Shown in pieces: positions 7,001 through 14,983 of a stretch of 64,000 nt of DNA. The notes beneath the pieces were generated by a model. That model had not been told where the DNA came from. It ran no database searches and saw only the letters and a list, made by a program, of their open reading frames with translations. Source of the DNA: CAWCKS01 sp963763485 (GTDB taxonomy: Bacteria > Pseudomonadota > Alphaproteobacteria > Rhizobiales > Xanthobacteraceae). Positions within the stretch are counted from its first letter, which is position 1. Each line of letters starts with the position of its first letter. Location: positions 372,001 through 436,000 of the forward strand of contig CAVXOW010000007.1 of the NCBI GenBank assembly GCA_963763485.1. The letters are read 5' to 3'. Made by a program: the position numbers and the translations under genes.

Positions 7001-9055
7001 ATGGGACAAGACGTCAGAAGTCCCCGCGGTCCCCGGTGCATCGCGCTGGTGGGACCATTTCAAAGCGGAAAAACCACGCTGCTTGAAGCGATACTGGCGC
7101 GCACCGGAGCGATCCCGAAGCAGGGCACGGTCGAGGCCGGCACCACGGCGAGCGACGCAAGCCCTGAGGCGCGCGCCCACAAGATGAGCGTTGGGCTCAC
7201 GACGGTCGCCACCACCTTCATGGGCGAGAACTACACCTTCATCGATTGTCCAGGGTCCGTTGAATTCATTCACGACATGCGTGCGGCGCTGCCCGCGGTC
7301 GATGCCGCGGTCGTCGTCTGCGAAGCCGACGAGCGCAAGCTGCCGCAGCTGCAACTGATCCTCCGCGAACTCGAGGATCTCGATATCCCGCGATTTCTCT
7401 TTCTGAACAAGATCGACAAGGCCGAGAAGCGCATTCGCGAGACTCTTGCGACGCTGCAGCCGGCGTCGCGTGTCCCGCTGGTGCTGCGCCAGATCCCGAT
7501 CTGGCGCGGCGAGTTGATCGAGGGCTTCGTCGATCTCGCGCTCGAGCGCGCCTTTGTCTATCGCGAGCATACGGCTTCCGAAGTGATCGCGCTCGACGGC
7601 GACAACCGCAACCGCGAGAAAGAGGCGCGGTTCTCGATGCTGGAGAAGCTCGCCGATCACGACGACGCACTGATGGAGCAGCTGCTCGGGGATATCGAGC
7701 CGCCACGCGACGAGGTGTTCGACGATCTTGCCCGCGAGCTGCGCGAAGGCTTGATCTGTCCGGTGCTGCTCGGTGTCGCGACGCGCGCCAACGGCGTGCT
7801 GCGGTTGATGAAGGCCTTGCGCCACGAGGCGCCGACCATCGAGAAAACGGCGGCACGGCTCAAGGTCGCCAACGGCAGGGACGGCGTCGCCTACGTGTTC
7901 AAGACGCTGCATGTCGCCCATGGCGGCAAGGCCTCTTACGTTCGTGTGCTCGCCGGCCAGTTCACCGACGGCGCAACCTTGATGTCGCAGAACGGCGAAG
8001 CCGGTCGGATTTCGAGTATCATGCCGGTCAGTCTCGGTAACGAAGGCAAGCGTCCGACGGCGAACGCCGGCGACGTCGTCACATTCGGAAAACTCGAGCA
8101 TGCCGCGACCGGCGACACACTGGGCTCCGGCAAGACTCCGCCAGCCGCGCTGGTTCAGATCAAGCCGCGCGCCGCCGTGCTGGCCACCGCGATTGCGGCA
8201 AGCGATCGCAAGGATGACGTCAAGCTCGGCCAGTCATTGTTGCGGCTCGGCGAAGAGGATCCGTCGCTTAGCATCATCACCAACACCGAGACCCACGACG
8301 TCGTGCTGTGGGGGCAGGGCGAGATGCATCTCCGTGTTGCCATCGAGCGGCTGCAGGAGCGGTTCAGCGTCTCTGTGAAGCAGCATCCACCGGTGGTCGG
8401 GTATCGCGAGACGATCCGCAAGCCGGTCACCGGACAGCGCGGCCGGCACAAGAAGCAGTCCGGCGGCCATGGCCAGTACGGCGATGTCGTGCTCGACATC
8501 AGGCCACTCGGCCGGGGTGAAGGCTTTGCCTTCGAGGAGAAGGTCGTCGGCGGAGCGGTGCCACGCAACTATATCCCCGCCGTCGAGGATGGCGTGCGTG
8601 ACGCGCTGGCCCGCGGGCCGCTGGGGTTCCCGGTGGTCGACGTTGCGGTCACGCTGACCGACGGTTCCTACCACACTGTCGACTCGTCCGACCTCGCCTT
8701 CCGCACTGCTGGGCGAATCGGAGTGAGCGAGGCGTTGCCGCAGTGTCAGCCGGTATTGCTCGAACCGATCCATTCGATCGAGATCGTTTGCCCCACTGAC
8801 GCGACCGCCAGGATCAACGCGATCCTGTCGGGACGGCGCGGCCAAATCCTGTCGTTTGACACCCGGGAGGGCTGGCCGGGCTGGGACGTCGTGCGCGCGA
8901 TGATCCCTGAAGCCGAGATCGGCAATCTCATTGTCGAAATTCGCTCGGCGACAGCCGGTGCGGGCGGCTTCACGACCAGCTTCGATCATATGGCTGAGAT
9001 TGCCGGCCGTACCGCCGATCAGATCGTCGCTGCGCACCGGCCGGCCGCGGCGTAG
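7001..9055 (+). CDS. EF-G-like translational GTPase with a non-canonical G3 motif
   Basis: The 684-residue protein follows the elongation factor G layout: GTPase domain with P-loop 'GPFQSGKT' (18-25), G3 as 'DCPGS' (82-86) and G4 'NKID' (136-139). Domain II, the 'GQGEMHL' of domain III and domain IV ('GRHKKQSGGHGQYGDV', 'RNYIPAVEDGV') follow. Canonical EF-G has DTPGH, whose His activates the water for GTP hydrolysis; here Ser replaces it. The family's usual RGITI switch sequence is also altered ('KMSVGLTTV'). It is therefore an EF-G paralogue rather than the housekeeping fusA, probably with slow or differently controlled GTPase activity on the ribosome. It stands alone; a strong hairpin follows. 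Confidence 0.88.
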   Translation: MGQDVRSPRGPRCIALVGPFQSGKTTLLEAILARTGAIPKQGTVEAGTTASDASPEARAHKMSVGLTTVATTFMGENYTFIDCPGSVEFIHDMRAALPAVDAAVVVCEADERKLPQLQLILRELEDLDIPRFLFLNKIDKAEKRIRETLATLQPASRVPLVLRQIPIWRGELIEGFVDLALERAFVYREHTASEVIALDGDNRNREKEARFSMLEKLADHDDALMEQLLGDIEPPRDEVFDDLARELREGLICPVLLGVATRANGVLRLMKALRHEAPTIEKTAARLKVANGRDGVAYVFKTLHVAHGGKASYVRVLAGQFTDGATLMSQNGEAGRISSIMPVSLGNEGKRPTANAGDVVTFGKLEHAATGDTLGSGKTPPAALVQIKPRAAVLATAIAASDRKDDVKLGQSLLRLGEEDPSLSIITNTETHDVVLWGQGEMHLRVAIERLQERFSVSVKQHPPVVGYRETIRKPVTGQRGRHKKQSGGHGQYGDVVLDIRPLGRGEGFAFEEKVVGGAVPRNYIPAVEDGVRDALARGPLGFPVVDVAVTLTDGSYHTVDSSDLAFRTAGRIGVSEALPQCQPVLLEPIHSIEIVCPTDATARINAILSGRRGQILSFDTREGWPGWDVVRAMIPEAEIGNLIVEIRSATAGAGGFTTSFDHMAEIAGRTADQIVAAHRPAAA

Positions 9056-9071
9056 GACCCGGACTATTGTC

Positions 9072-9109
9072 TCGCGGCTTGTCCCTTGGTGCGAAGGGGC
9101 AGGCCGCGA
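9072..9109 (+). terminator. Hairpin between convergent genes (probable bidirectional terminator)
   Basis: TCGCGGC pairs with GCCGCGA at the base, and GTCCCTT with AAGGGGC further up, giving a long stem followed by CCTTTTAT on the plus strand. It separates the end of the EF-G-like gene from the end of the convergent NTF2-like gene at 9115. Confidence 0.55.
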
Positions 9110-9114
9110 ACCTT

Positions 9115-9504
9115 TTATGTCCGCGTCACATGGGCACTGACGCAGAGCCAGCGACCGTCGCGTTTCCACCAAATATCGGTATAACGTCCGGCGCCGGGCG
9201 AGCCGTCACCTTTCACGTAGGTCGTGCACGCGTGGATGAAGGCGAAGTCGCCGCGCAGCACGATGCGCACGTCGCTTTCCCTGATGCTCGAAACGGCGGA
9301 TTTCGTCGCAATCTGCGTCAGAAAACCGGCACGGTCGACCAGTGTGCCATCCGGGTTGCTGTTGAGAAAATCGACAGCGAGATGCTCGTCGAACCAGCGC
9401 ACGTCGGACTCTTCGACTGAACGCACATAGTTGCGGTTGAGCTGATGCAGTGTGCCGAGATCGAATGCACCGGCACTGTCGTTGCTCGCGAGTGCGGTCG
9501 CCAT
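9115..9504 (-). CDS. NTF2-like (SnoaL/DUF4440-type) small protein
   Basis: The 129-residue product shows the cone-shaped NTF2-like pattern. There is an N-terminal helix with 'LNRNYVRSVEESDVRWFDEHLAVDF', 'DRAGFLTQI', and strands ending 'AFIHACTTYVK' and 'YTDIWWKRDGRWLCVSAHVT'. Such proteins are small cytosolic enzymes or ligand binders without a fixed reaction. A perfect GGGAGG lies upstream of the ATG at 9504, which decides the start over an ATG 33 bases further out. Confidence 0.8.
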   Translation of the reverse strand: MATALASNDSAGAFDLGTLHQLNRNYVRSVEESDVRWFDEHLAVDFLNSNPDGTLVDRAGFLTQIATKSAVSSIRESDVRIVLRGDFAFIHACTTYVKGDGSPGAGRYTDIWWKRDGRWLCVSAHVTRT

Positions 9505-9640
9505 GGCGGACCTCCCTGGTATGCCTGAGCCTAGCATGATGGTCGCTGCGCAAAACGTCCGTTTGTGTCAGCAGGCAGACGGTGTTGCCGGGGCGCGCCT
9601 GCATTGACAGCGTGCGCCTCGGAGGCTGTATGGTGCGCAA

Positions 9641-10471
9641 ATGGCTCCTCCCGCAGCATGCCTCATCGGCTGGCCGGCCGCGCATTCGCGCTCGCCGATC
9701 ATTCATAAGCACTGGCTGAAGACATTAGGCATCGCCGGCGACTACCGGATCGAGGCGGTCAAACCGGAGATGCTGGCCTCGTTTCTTCGCGAACTGCCGG
9801 CGCGCGGCTACGTCGGTGCCAACGTGACGATGCCGCACAAGGAGCAGGCGCTGACGCTGGCTCAGGGCGACACCCGCGCGCGCGCCGTGGGCGCAGCCAA
9901 CACGTTGTGGTTCGATGGTGGTGTGCTCCGCGCGACCAACACCGACGTCGAGGGTTTTGTTGGCAATCTCGACGCATCGGCACCGGGGTGGGACCACGCA
10001 AGCGGTGATGCGCTGGTGCTCGGCGCCGGCGGCGCGTCGCGCGCCGTGTTGTTTGGCCTGCTGGAGCGGGGCGGCGGCAGGATTCACCTGGCCAATCGGA
10101 CCCGCGAGCGCGCCGACGCGCTGGCCGAAAAATTCGGCGCGCGCGTGAATCCGATCGATTGGGGCGCGATCGCCAGGGTGCTGCCGGGTGTGAAACTGCT
10201 CGTGAACACCACCTCGCTCGGCATGAAGGGTCAGCCGCCGCTCGACATCGACGTCGGTGTCCTCCCGGCCGATGCGGTTGTGGCTGACCTGGTCTCTGTC
10301 CCGCTGCATACGCCGCTGCTGTCGGCCGCGCGGGCGCGTGGACTGAAAACCGCCGACGGGCTCGGGATGCTCTTGCATCAGGCGGTCGGCGGATTTGCGC
10401 TCTGGTTCGGACAGCGACCGGCGGTTACCGCGGAACTGCGCGCGCTGGTCGAAGCCGACCTGGCGAAATGA
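9641..10471 (+). CDS. aroE: Shikimate dehydrogenase
   Basis: The 276-residue protein has the shikimate-binding 'HSRSP', the catalytic-lysine motif 'NVTMPHK', 'AANTL' with the binding Asn, and the NADP-binding 'LGAGGASRAVLFGL' with 'NRTRERA'. It reduces 3-dehydroshikimate to shikimate in aromatic amino acid synthesis. The gene stands alone and is not next to coaE or dnaQ, the neighbourhood I would expect of the main aroE in this group. It may therefore be a second copy or a related quinate/shikimate dehydrogenase. The ATG at 9641 is the only sensible start. Confidence 0.85.
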   Translation: MAPPAACLIGWPAAHSRSPIIHKHWLKTLGIAGDYRIEAVKPEMLASFLRELPARGYVGANVTMPHKEQALTLAQGDTRARAVGAANTLWFDGGVLRATNTDVEGFVGNLDASAPGWDHASGDALVLGAGGASRAVLFGLLERGGGRIHLANRTRERADALAEKFGARVNPIDWGAIARVLPGVKLLVNTTSLGMKGQPPLDIDVGVLPADAVVADLVSVPLHTPLLSAARARGLKTADGLGMLLHQAVGGFALWFGQRPAVTAELRALVEADLAK

Positions 10472-10557
10472 TTTGTTGTCCGGCGTCACGGCTGTGTGAT
10501 CCGTGGAATAGATCATGAGCCGCGTGGCTGAACCCACTGCATCCATACCGGGCGCTT

Positions 10558-10755
10558 ATGGAGAACAAACATAAGGACGGCGAGAAGAAGATCATCGTCT
10601 CGTCGGATACCCCCGTCGTGACCTATGAACCGGGTCGGCGGTCGGAACTGGCCGCCGGTGCGAAGATCATCGCCAGCGTTGCGTCAAAGCCCGATGGTTC
10701 GCTTGAGCTGACCCGCATCTCGGTCGGACGGGATGGCCTGACCCCGCCAATGTGA
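10558..10755 (+). pseudogene. C-terminal fragment of a DUF5666-like paralogue
   Basis: The 65-residue frame (KDGEKKIIVSSDTPVVTYEP...) aligns along its whole length with the last 60 or so residues of the intact protein encoded next at 10,854-11,474 ('KDGEKKIIVTPQTQVSTFSP' and the shared 'GRDGL.P' ending). It lacks the signal peptide and the N-terminal two thirds. It is best explained as the remnant of a tandem duplication whose 5' part was deleted. An ATG is present, but I see no good ribosome-binding site, so expression is doubtful. Confidence 0.7.
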
Positions 10756-10853
10756 CGGTTGCAGGTGTCGGAATTTTCGTCGACGGGCGGTGTTGATCTT
10801 CTCAACTGTGCGCCGGAGAGCGCGTTCGGAAGGGACGAGAGGCGAGGTTGATG

Positions 10854-11474
10854 ATGTCGCGAATATTCCTGCTGATTGGCCTTGCTGTAGCTCTTCTCTT
10901 AGGCGGACACGTCTTGGGCGGACAGGCCTCCGCGCAACAGCCGCCGACCACGCGCGTGCGTGGTACGATCGAAAGCTTCGAGGGCAATGTGCTCGACGTG
11001 AAGGCGAGGGACGGCGCGAACGTCAAGATCAAGCTCGCTGACGGCGCCCGCGTCACCGCAATCACGCGCATGAAGCCCGAAGATATCAAGCAAGGATCCT
11101 ACATTGGTGTCGCCGGCATGCCGGAGGCCGACGGCAGCCAGCGCGCCGTCTCGATCAACATATTTCCGGAGTCGGCACGTGGTCTCGGCGACGGTTTCCA
11201 CCCCTACGACCTGCAGCCCAACAGCACCATGACGAATGCGGCAGTTTCCGAAATGGTGCAGTCAAATGACGGCAAGACGCTGACGGTGAAATACAAGGAC
11301 GGCGAGAAGAAGATAATCGTCACACCGCAAACGCAGGTCTCGACGTTCAGCCCGGGCAGCAGGGACGATCTCAAGGCGGGGGTGAAGGTGATCGTCAACG
11401 CCACCAAACTTGATGACGGTTCCCTGGAATCGAAGGGGATGCAATACGGCCGCGACGGCCTGCAGCCGATGTGA
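10854..11474 (+). CDS. Secreted DUF5666-like protein
   Basis: About 206 residues with a signal peptide ending 'GQASAQQ'. The body has two similar halves: 'VRGTIESFEGNVLDVKARDGANVKIKL' followed by a second OB-like segment 'GKTLTVKYKDGEKKIIV', each ending in a 'lkpG.kv.v' motif. This arrangement is that of DUF5666-type periplasmic proteins; relatives in this group are sometimes labelled as metal transporter components without evidence. Function unknown. ATGs at 10,851 and 10,854 follow GAGG; the second has the better spacing. A fragment of a paralogue lies just upstream and a strong terminator just downstream. Confidence 0.75.
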   Translation: MSRIFLLIGLAVALLLGGHVLGGQASAQQPPTTRVRGTIESFEGNVLDVKARDGANVKIKLADGARVTAITRMKPEDIKQGSYIGVAGMPEADGSQRAVSINIFPESARGLGDGFHPYDLQPNSTMTNAAVSEMVQSNDGKTLTVKYKDGEKKIIVTPQTQVSTFSPGSRDDLKAGVKVIVNATKLDDGSLESKGMQYGRDGLQPM

Positions 11475-11502
11475 GGTGGTCCGGTCTATTCGGTCAACTT
11501 CC

Positions 11503-11530
11503 AGCCCGGGCGGTTCCCGGGCTTCTTTTT
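11503..11530 (+). terminator. Rho-independent terminator
   Basis: AGCCCGGG (11,503-11,510) pairs perfectly with CCCGGGCT (11,516-11,523) around CGGTT, followed by TCTTTTT. It lies 29 bases after the stop of the DUF5666-like gene. Confidence 0.85.
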
Positions 11531-11532
11531 GC

Positions 11533-11577
11533 GCATGTCCCGGAAAAGTGGGTACCGGTTTTCCGACAGGGACATGC
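11533..11577. repeat. REP-like palindrome (GGTACCGGTTTTCCG family), copy 1
   Basis: GCATGTCCCGGAAAA and TTTTCC...GGGACATGC form the arms around GTGGGTACCGG. The same core with arms of the same type occurs at 45,600-45,674. Palindromes of this kind are widespread between genes in Bradyrhizobium relatives. Confidence 0.75.
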
Positions 11578-11596
11578 CCCAACAAAAGCGTTGCTG

Positions 11597-11860
11597 CTAC
11601 CAGCGACAGCGGCGATAGCCCTGAGCATCGAAATAGCAGCGATGCTGAACCCGCCTGATATAGACAGGGCGCGGCTTGGGCGGCGCGCCGACCACTGCCC
11701 CGATCACTCCGCCGACGACTGCGCCCGGAGGTCCGAGCACGACCGCGCCGGTTCCGGCTCCAATCGCTGCGCCCGCAAGCGTATTGCTCGACTGTGCGGC
11801 GGCCGGAGTCACTGCGGCGCAAGCCGCGAGCAGTGCAGTCCCCAACAGCAATCGCTTCAT
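11597..11860 (-). CDS. Small exported glycine-zipper protein
   Basis: The 87-residue protein has a signal peptide ending 'TPAAAQ', then an uninterrupted glycine-zipper segment ('LAGAAIGAGTGAVVLG', 'GAVVGGVIGAVVGA') of the kind that packs helices in membranes. A basic C-terminus 'YFDAQGYRRCRW' contains two Cys. Proteins of this form are outer-membrane or periplasmic and of unknown function. It is a full-length small gene by its signal peptide and complete frame. Confidence 0.75.
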   Translation of the reverse strand: MKRLLLGTALLAACAAVTPAAAQSSNTLAGAAIGAGTGAVVLGPPGAVVGGVIGAVVGAPPKPRPVYIRRVQHRCYFDAQGYRRCRW

Positions 11861-11948
11861 TGGCAGCGTCCCCGCGTCGAAGAATTGTCAGCGACGCATT
11901 GCCAATGAAATTGGGCGATTGTGGAGCGAAGAGGCGGCAGACTGCCGA

Positions 11949-12548
11949 TCAAACGTTGGTCGGACGGCGTGGCGGCACGACGTCCTTGAAGGCGTCGAAA
12001 TTCTTCCAGGCCGGCTCGACGCGCGGCTCACCGGCGAGCGGCACGTATTTCGATTGCCCCTTCAGCTCGAGCTCCGGGATATTGCGCGGGCAATTCGGAA
12101 AGATCGCCTGCACGGTGACGCGCACGATCAGCTGGGCGCCGGCAATCGCGCCCATCAAGGGATCGCTGCGTTCGACGCGCGCAGTGCCGTTGACGCGGAG
12201 CCGCTGCGGCTTGCCGTGCATGGCGATGAAGAGTAGCCCGACATGCGGATTGACGTCGACGTTGCCGAGGCTCTTGAACATGCCGTTGCCGTCGTAATCG
12301 GGAAACGCCAGTTCGGACGGTGCGGTCACGCGCACGAAGCCGGGCGCGCCGCCCTTGAACGAGCAATCCGGACGCCCGTTCGCGTCCGCGGTCGCGAGGA
12401 AGAAATAGATCGCGCTCTCGATGAACACCTTGTCGTCGTCGGTGAAGGCGGTCCGCGTCAGCTTCTGTTCAAGGCGATCGGCGAGCGCCCGGCTGCCGAA
12501 CTCGTCCTGCAACGCGCGATTGCCGTCGTGAAAGAGGATGCTGCTCAT
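11949..12548 (-). CDS. Pyridoxamine 5'-phosphate oxidase family protein
   Basis: The 199-residue product has the FMN-binding split-barrel pattern: 'FLATADANGRPDCSFKGG', 'LAFPDYDGNGMFKSLGNV', 'VGLLFIAM' and 'LRVNGTARV'. Members use FMN or F420 to oxidise or reduce small substrates; true PNP oxidase activity is unlikely because its substrate motifs are not evident. The ATG at 12,548 starts the frame. The methyltransferase gene ends about 50 bases upstream on the same strand, so the two may be co-transcribed. Confidence 0.82.
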   Translation of the reverse strand: MSSILFHDGNRALQDEFGSRALADRLEQKLTRTAFTDDDKVFIESAIYFFLATADANGRPDCSFKGGAPGFVRVTAPSELAFPDYDGNGMFKSLGNVDVNPHVGLLFIAMHGKPQRLRVNGTARVERSDPLMGAIAGAQLIVRVTVQAIFPNCPRNIPELELKGQSKYVPLAGEPRVEPAWKNFDAFKDVVPPRRPTNV

Positions 12549-12599
12549 GGCCGAACCTTCGATCTCTGATCTTTCAGGTTTAGGTTTGATGTATCGCCT

Positions 12600-13388
12600 C
12601 TACGCTGGCAGGCGTCCCTTGATGGCATTTGCCCGCGCATTGCAGGTGATGTGTCCAGCGGAGTCTGCGGGAAGACGAGCGCGCACGCGGGTCTTGAGGT
12701 CTTCCACCTGGGCCGGAGACATGTCGCGGACGGTCGGACCGATGACGGGTCCAAGCATATTGATGGCCCAGAACTCATCGAAATTCGCGAAGGTCCGCAC
12801 CGGTTCGATCATGCGCGTCTCAATCGCTTCGAGACCTGCGTCGCTCCAGAGCTGTTGCATCGCTTCCATGCGCGAGACCTCAAAGCTTGGAGGCCGCGCG
12901 GTACTGACGCCCATCGCGCGCAACTCGGCGCCGATCGGTGCGTGAGGCATCCCTCCGCCGACGACGTCCCACACATAGACCGCGATCAGCCCGCCAGGCT
13001 TGACCACCCGGCCCATCTCGGCAAGGCCCTTGGCCGGATCCGGCACAAAGAACAACACCAGCGCCATCACCGCAGCGTCAAAACTGTTGTCAGCGAATGG
13101 CAGCGCCATTGCGTTGCCCTGATGAAACTGCGCTAGTCGCGCGGCTGGTCGTGTTCGTGCGAAGCTCAACTGTTCGGCCGACGGATCGACGCCCTGGACT
13201 TCGGCTGGCGCACAGCGCTCGACCAGCCGCTCGGTGAAGGCGCCGTTGCCGCAACCGATGTCGATCCAGCGCAAACCGCTTGGCGGCGCCAGCCAGTCGA
13301 TAAACATGTCGCCGGCAATGCGGCTCCATGTCCCCATCATCTTCTCATAGGCAGCACCATCATCGAAGACGATTTGATGTTCTGCCAT
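12600..13388 (-). CDS. Class I SAM-dependent methyltransferase
   Basis: The 262-residue protein carries the SAM-binding motif I 'WIDIGCGNGAFTERL' at about 40-54, motif II 'VQGVDPSAEQL' and motif IV 'FDAAVMALVLFFVPDP', followed by 'EMGRVVKPGGLIAVYVWD'. This is the methyltransferase-11 pattern seen in small-molecule methyltransferases. The acceptor is unknown. AAGGGGAG lies upstream of the ATG at 13,388. The hydroxy-acid oxidase gene ends 22 bases upstream on the same strand, suggesting one operon. Confidence 0.85.
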   Translation of the reverse strand: MAEHQIVFDDGAAYEKMMGTWSRIAGDMFIDWLAPPSGLRWIDIGCGNGAFTERLVERCAPAEVQGVDPSAEQLSFARTRPAARLAQFHQGNAMALPFADNSFDAAVMALVLFFVPDPAKGLAEMGRVVKPGGLIAVYVWDVVGGGMPHAPIGAELRAMGVSTARPPSFEVSRMEAMQQLWSDAGLEAIETRMIEPVRTFANFDEFWAINMLGPVIGPTVRDMSPAQVEDLKTRVRARLPADSAGHITCNARANAIKGRLPA

Positions 13389-13409
13389 GGCGAACTCCCC
13401 TTGAAACTC

Positions 13410-14558
13410 TCAGTTCTGATAGCCAACCAGGATGTTCGGACTGGCATCCTTGATATTGTTGACGCCGCACAGGCCCATGGTGACGCTGAGCTCGTTGGAG
13501 ATCACTTCGATGGCCTTGGCGACGCCGGCCTGACCTCCGGCGCCGAGGCCATAGATGTAAGCGCGGCCGATCATGCAGGATTTTGCGCCGAGCGCGAGCG
13601 CGCGCAGTACGTCCTGGCCCGAACGGATACCACTGTCGAACAGCACCTCGGTCTGCGAGCCGACCGCGTCAACGATCTTCGGCAGCACCGAGATCGACGA
13701 CGGTGCGCCGTCCAGCTGGCGGCCGCCGTGGTTCGACACGACGATGCCGTGCGCGCCGGTCTTCACCGCCTGCTTCGCATCCTCCACGTCATGGATTCCC
13801 TTCAGCACGATCTTGCCCGGCCAGATCGAACGGATCCACTCGACGTCTTTCCAGTTCAGCGTTGGATCAAAGTTGGCCGAAACCCGCTGCGCCGTCGAAT
13901 TGAGGTCGTCGGCGCCCTTGAGATGACCGACGATGTTGCCGAAGTCGCGGCTCTTGGCGCGTGCGATGCTGTACAGCCAGCGCGGCTTGCTGGCGAAGTC
14001 CACGATGTTCTTCCATCGCATCAGGTTCGGCGGGACCGACAGGCCGTTCTTGATGTCCATGTGGCGCTGGCCGAGGATTTGCAGGTCGACCGTCAGCACC
14101 AGCGCGCTGCACCTGGCGGCGATGGCGCGCTCGATCAGCGAGCGGCAGAAGCCGCGGTCCTTCATCATGTAGAGCTGGAACCAGAACGGCTTCTCGACAT
14201 TGGCGGCGACCTGCTCGATCGAGCAGATCGACATGGTCGACAGCGTGTAAGGAATGCCGGCGGCCTGCGCGGCGCGACAGGCAAGAATCTCGCCGTCGCC
14301 GATCTGCATGCCGGTCGATCCGACTGGCGCGAGGATCAGCGGCATGTTCACCGGCTCGCCAAGAACGGTCGTCTTTTGGTCGCGTATCGAAATGTCGACC
14401 AGGATGCGCTGCCGGAACTTCAGCTTCTGCAAATCCTCGGTATTGGCGTGCAGCGTTTGCTCCGAATAGGAGCCGTGATCGACATAGTCGAAAAATGCCT
14501 TCGGCGTCCTGCGGCGGTGCAGTTGGCGCAAATCCTCAATGCAGGTGATGTCTTTCAC
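13410..14558 (-). CDS. FMN-dependent alpha-hydroxy-acid oxidase/dehydrogenase (L-lactate dehydrogenase-like)
   Basis: About 382 residues with the TIM-barrel FMN signature. 'DYVDHGSYSE' lies near the N-terminus, with 'PVGSTGM', 'QLYMMKDRG' and 'LVLTVD' after it. The catalytic His is in 'VSNHGGRQLDGAPSSI', and 'DSGIRSGQDVLRALALGA' binds the FMN phosphate. It oxidises an L-2-hydroxy acid such as lactate to the keto acid. A GTG start at 14,558 (VKDITCIEDLRQLHRRR) with GGGAG upstream is chosen; an upstream ATG at 14,627 would add 23 residues without family resemblance. Confidence 0.88.
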   Translation of the reverse strand: MKDITCIEDLRQLHRRRTPKAFFDYVDHGSYSEQTLHANTEDLQKLKFRQRILVDISIRDQKTTVLGEPVNMPLILAPVGSTGMQIGDGEILACRAAQAAGIPYTLSTMSICSIEQVAANVEKPFWFQLYMMKDRGFCRSLIERAIAARCSALVLTVDLQILGQRHMDIKNGLSVPPNLMRWKNIVDFASKPRWLYSIARAKSRDFGNIVGHLKGADDLNSTAQRVSANFDPTLNWKDVEWIRSIWPGKIVLKGIHDVEDAKQAVKTGAHGIVVSNHGGRQLDGAPSSISVLPKIVDAVGSQTEVLFDSGIRSGQDVLRALALGAKSCMIGRAYIYGLGAGGQAGVAKAIEVISNELSVTMGLCGVNNIKDASPNILVGYQN

Positions 14559-14983
14559 GTCGCAGTCTCCCGCCCTTCCCAAGTGTGCTTTTTGGCTTCC
14601 TCTAGCACGTCGGTTCCATGAGCCCAATTCGCCGATTGGGTGGTTCGTCTGGCGGAGTGGCGCGGAACCTCGTTCTGACGAGGTCCGTTATCGTTACCAG
14701 TTTCTCGAGGCCCCTATGCCGCGGCGTCGAAGCGCGACATGCACATCGAGTGGCCTGACGAACCAGAGGCGGCACTTGCCGTTCACCAACTGACGCCCGT
14801 TAACTTGCTGGACCAGCTTGCGAATTGTCCCCTCAGTCCGGGCTTTCGGTAACGCTTTCTCACACATTTTGAGGTTCAATTCGACGCTAAAGCTTCTATA
14901 AGTTTTCGCGTGCAACAGACTCTGCCTCGCGCGTCACGACCGACGATTGCGGCAGGGATTGCGGTTCTGGGTCGAGGGATAGG
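14559..14983. other. Gene-free divergent region with two hairpins
   Basis: This 425-base gap separates the hydroxy-acid oxidase (leftward) from glmM (rightward). CCCAAT/ATTGGG (14,623-14,640) and ACCTCGT/ACGAGGT (14,667-14,684) each form a hairpin. A leftward frame at 14,694-14,915 starts with TTG, has no ribosome-binding site and resembles nothing I know, so it is not called. Promoters for both flanking genes must lie here. Confidence 0.4.

Noticed and set aside
6320..8101. A 593-codon leftward open frame opposite the EF-G-like gene
   Set aside because: It is the antisense shadow of a highly biased GC-rich gene; it shows no motif and no ribosome-binding site, while the plus strand encodes all EF-G domains.
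13374..14621. A 415-codon rightward open frame opposite the hydroxy-acid oxidase gene
   Set aside because: Arg/His/Asp-rich composition without motifs; the leftward frame has every FMN-oxidase signature.
14694..14915. A 73-codon leftward frame in the glmM upstream region
   Set aside because: TTG start without a ribosome-binding site and no family resemblance; left as gene-free.
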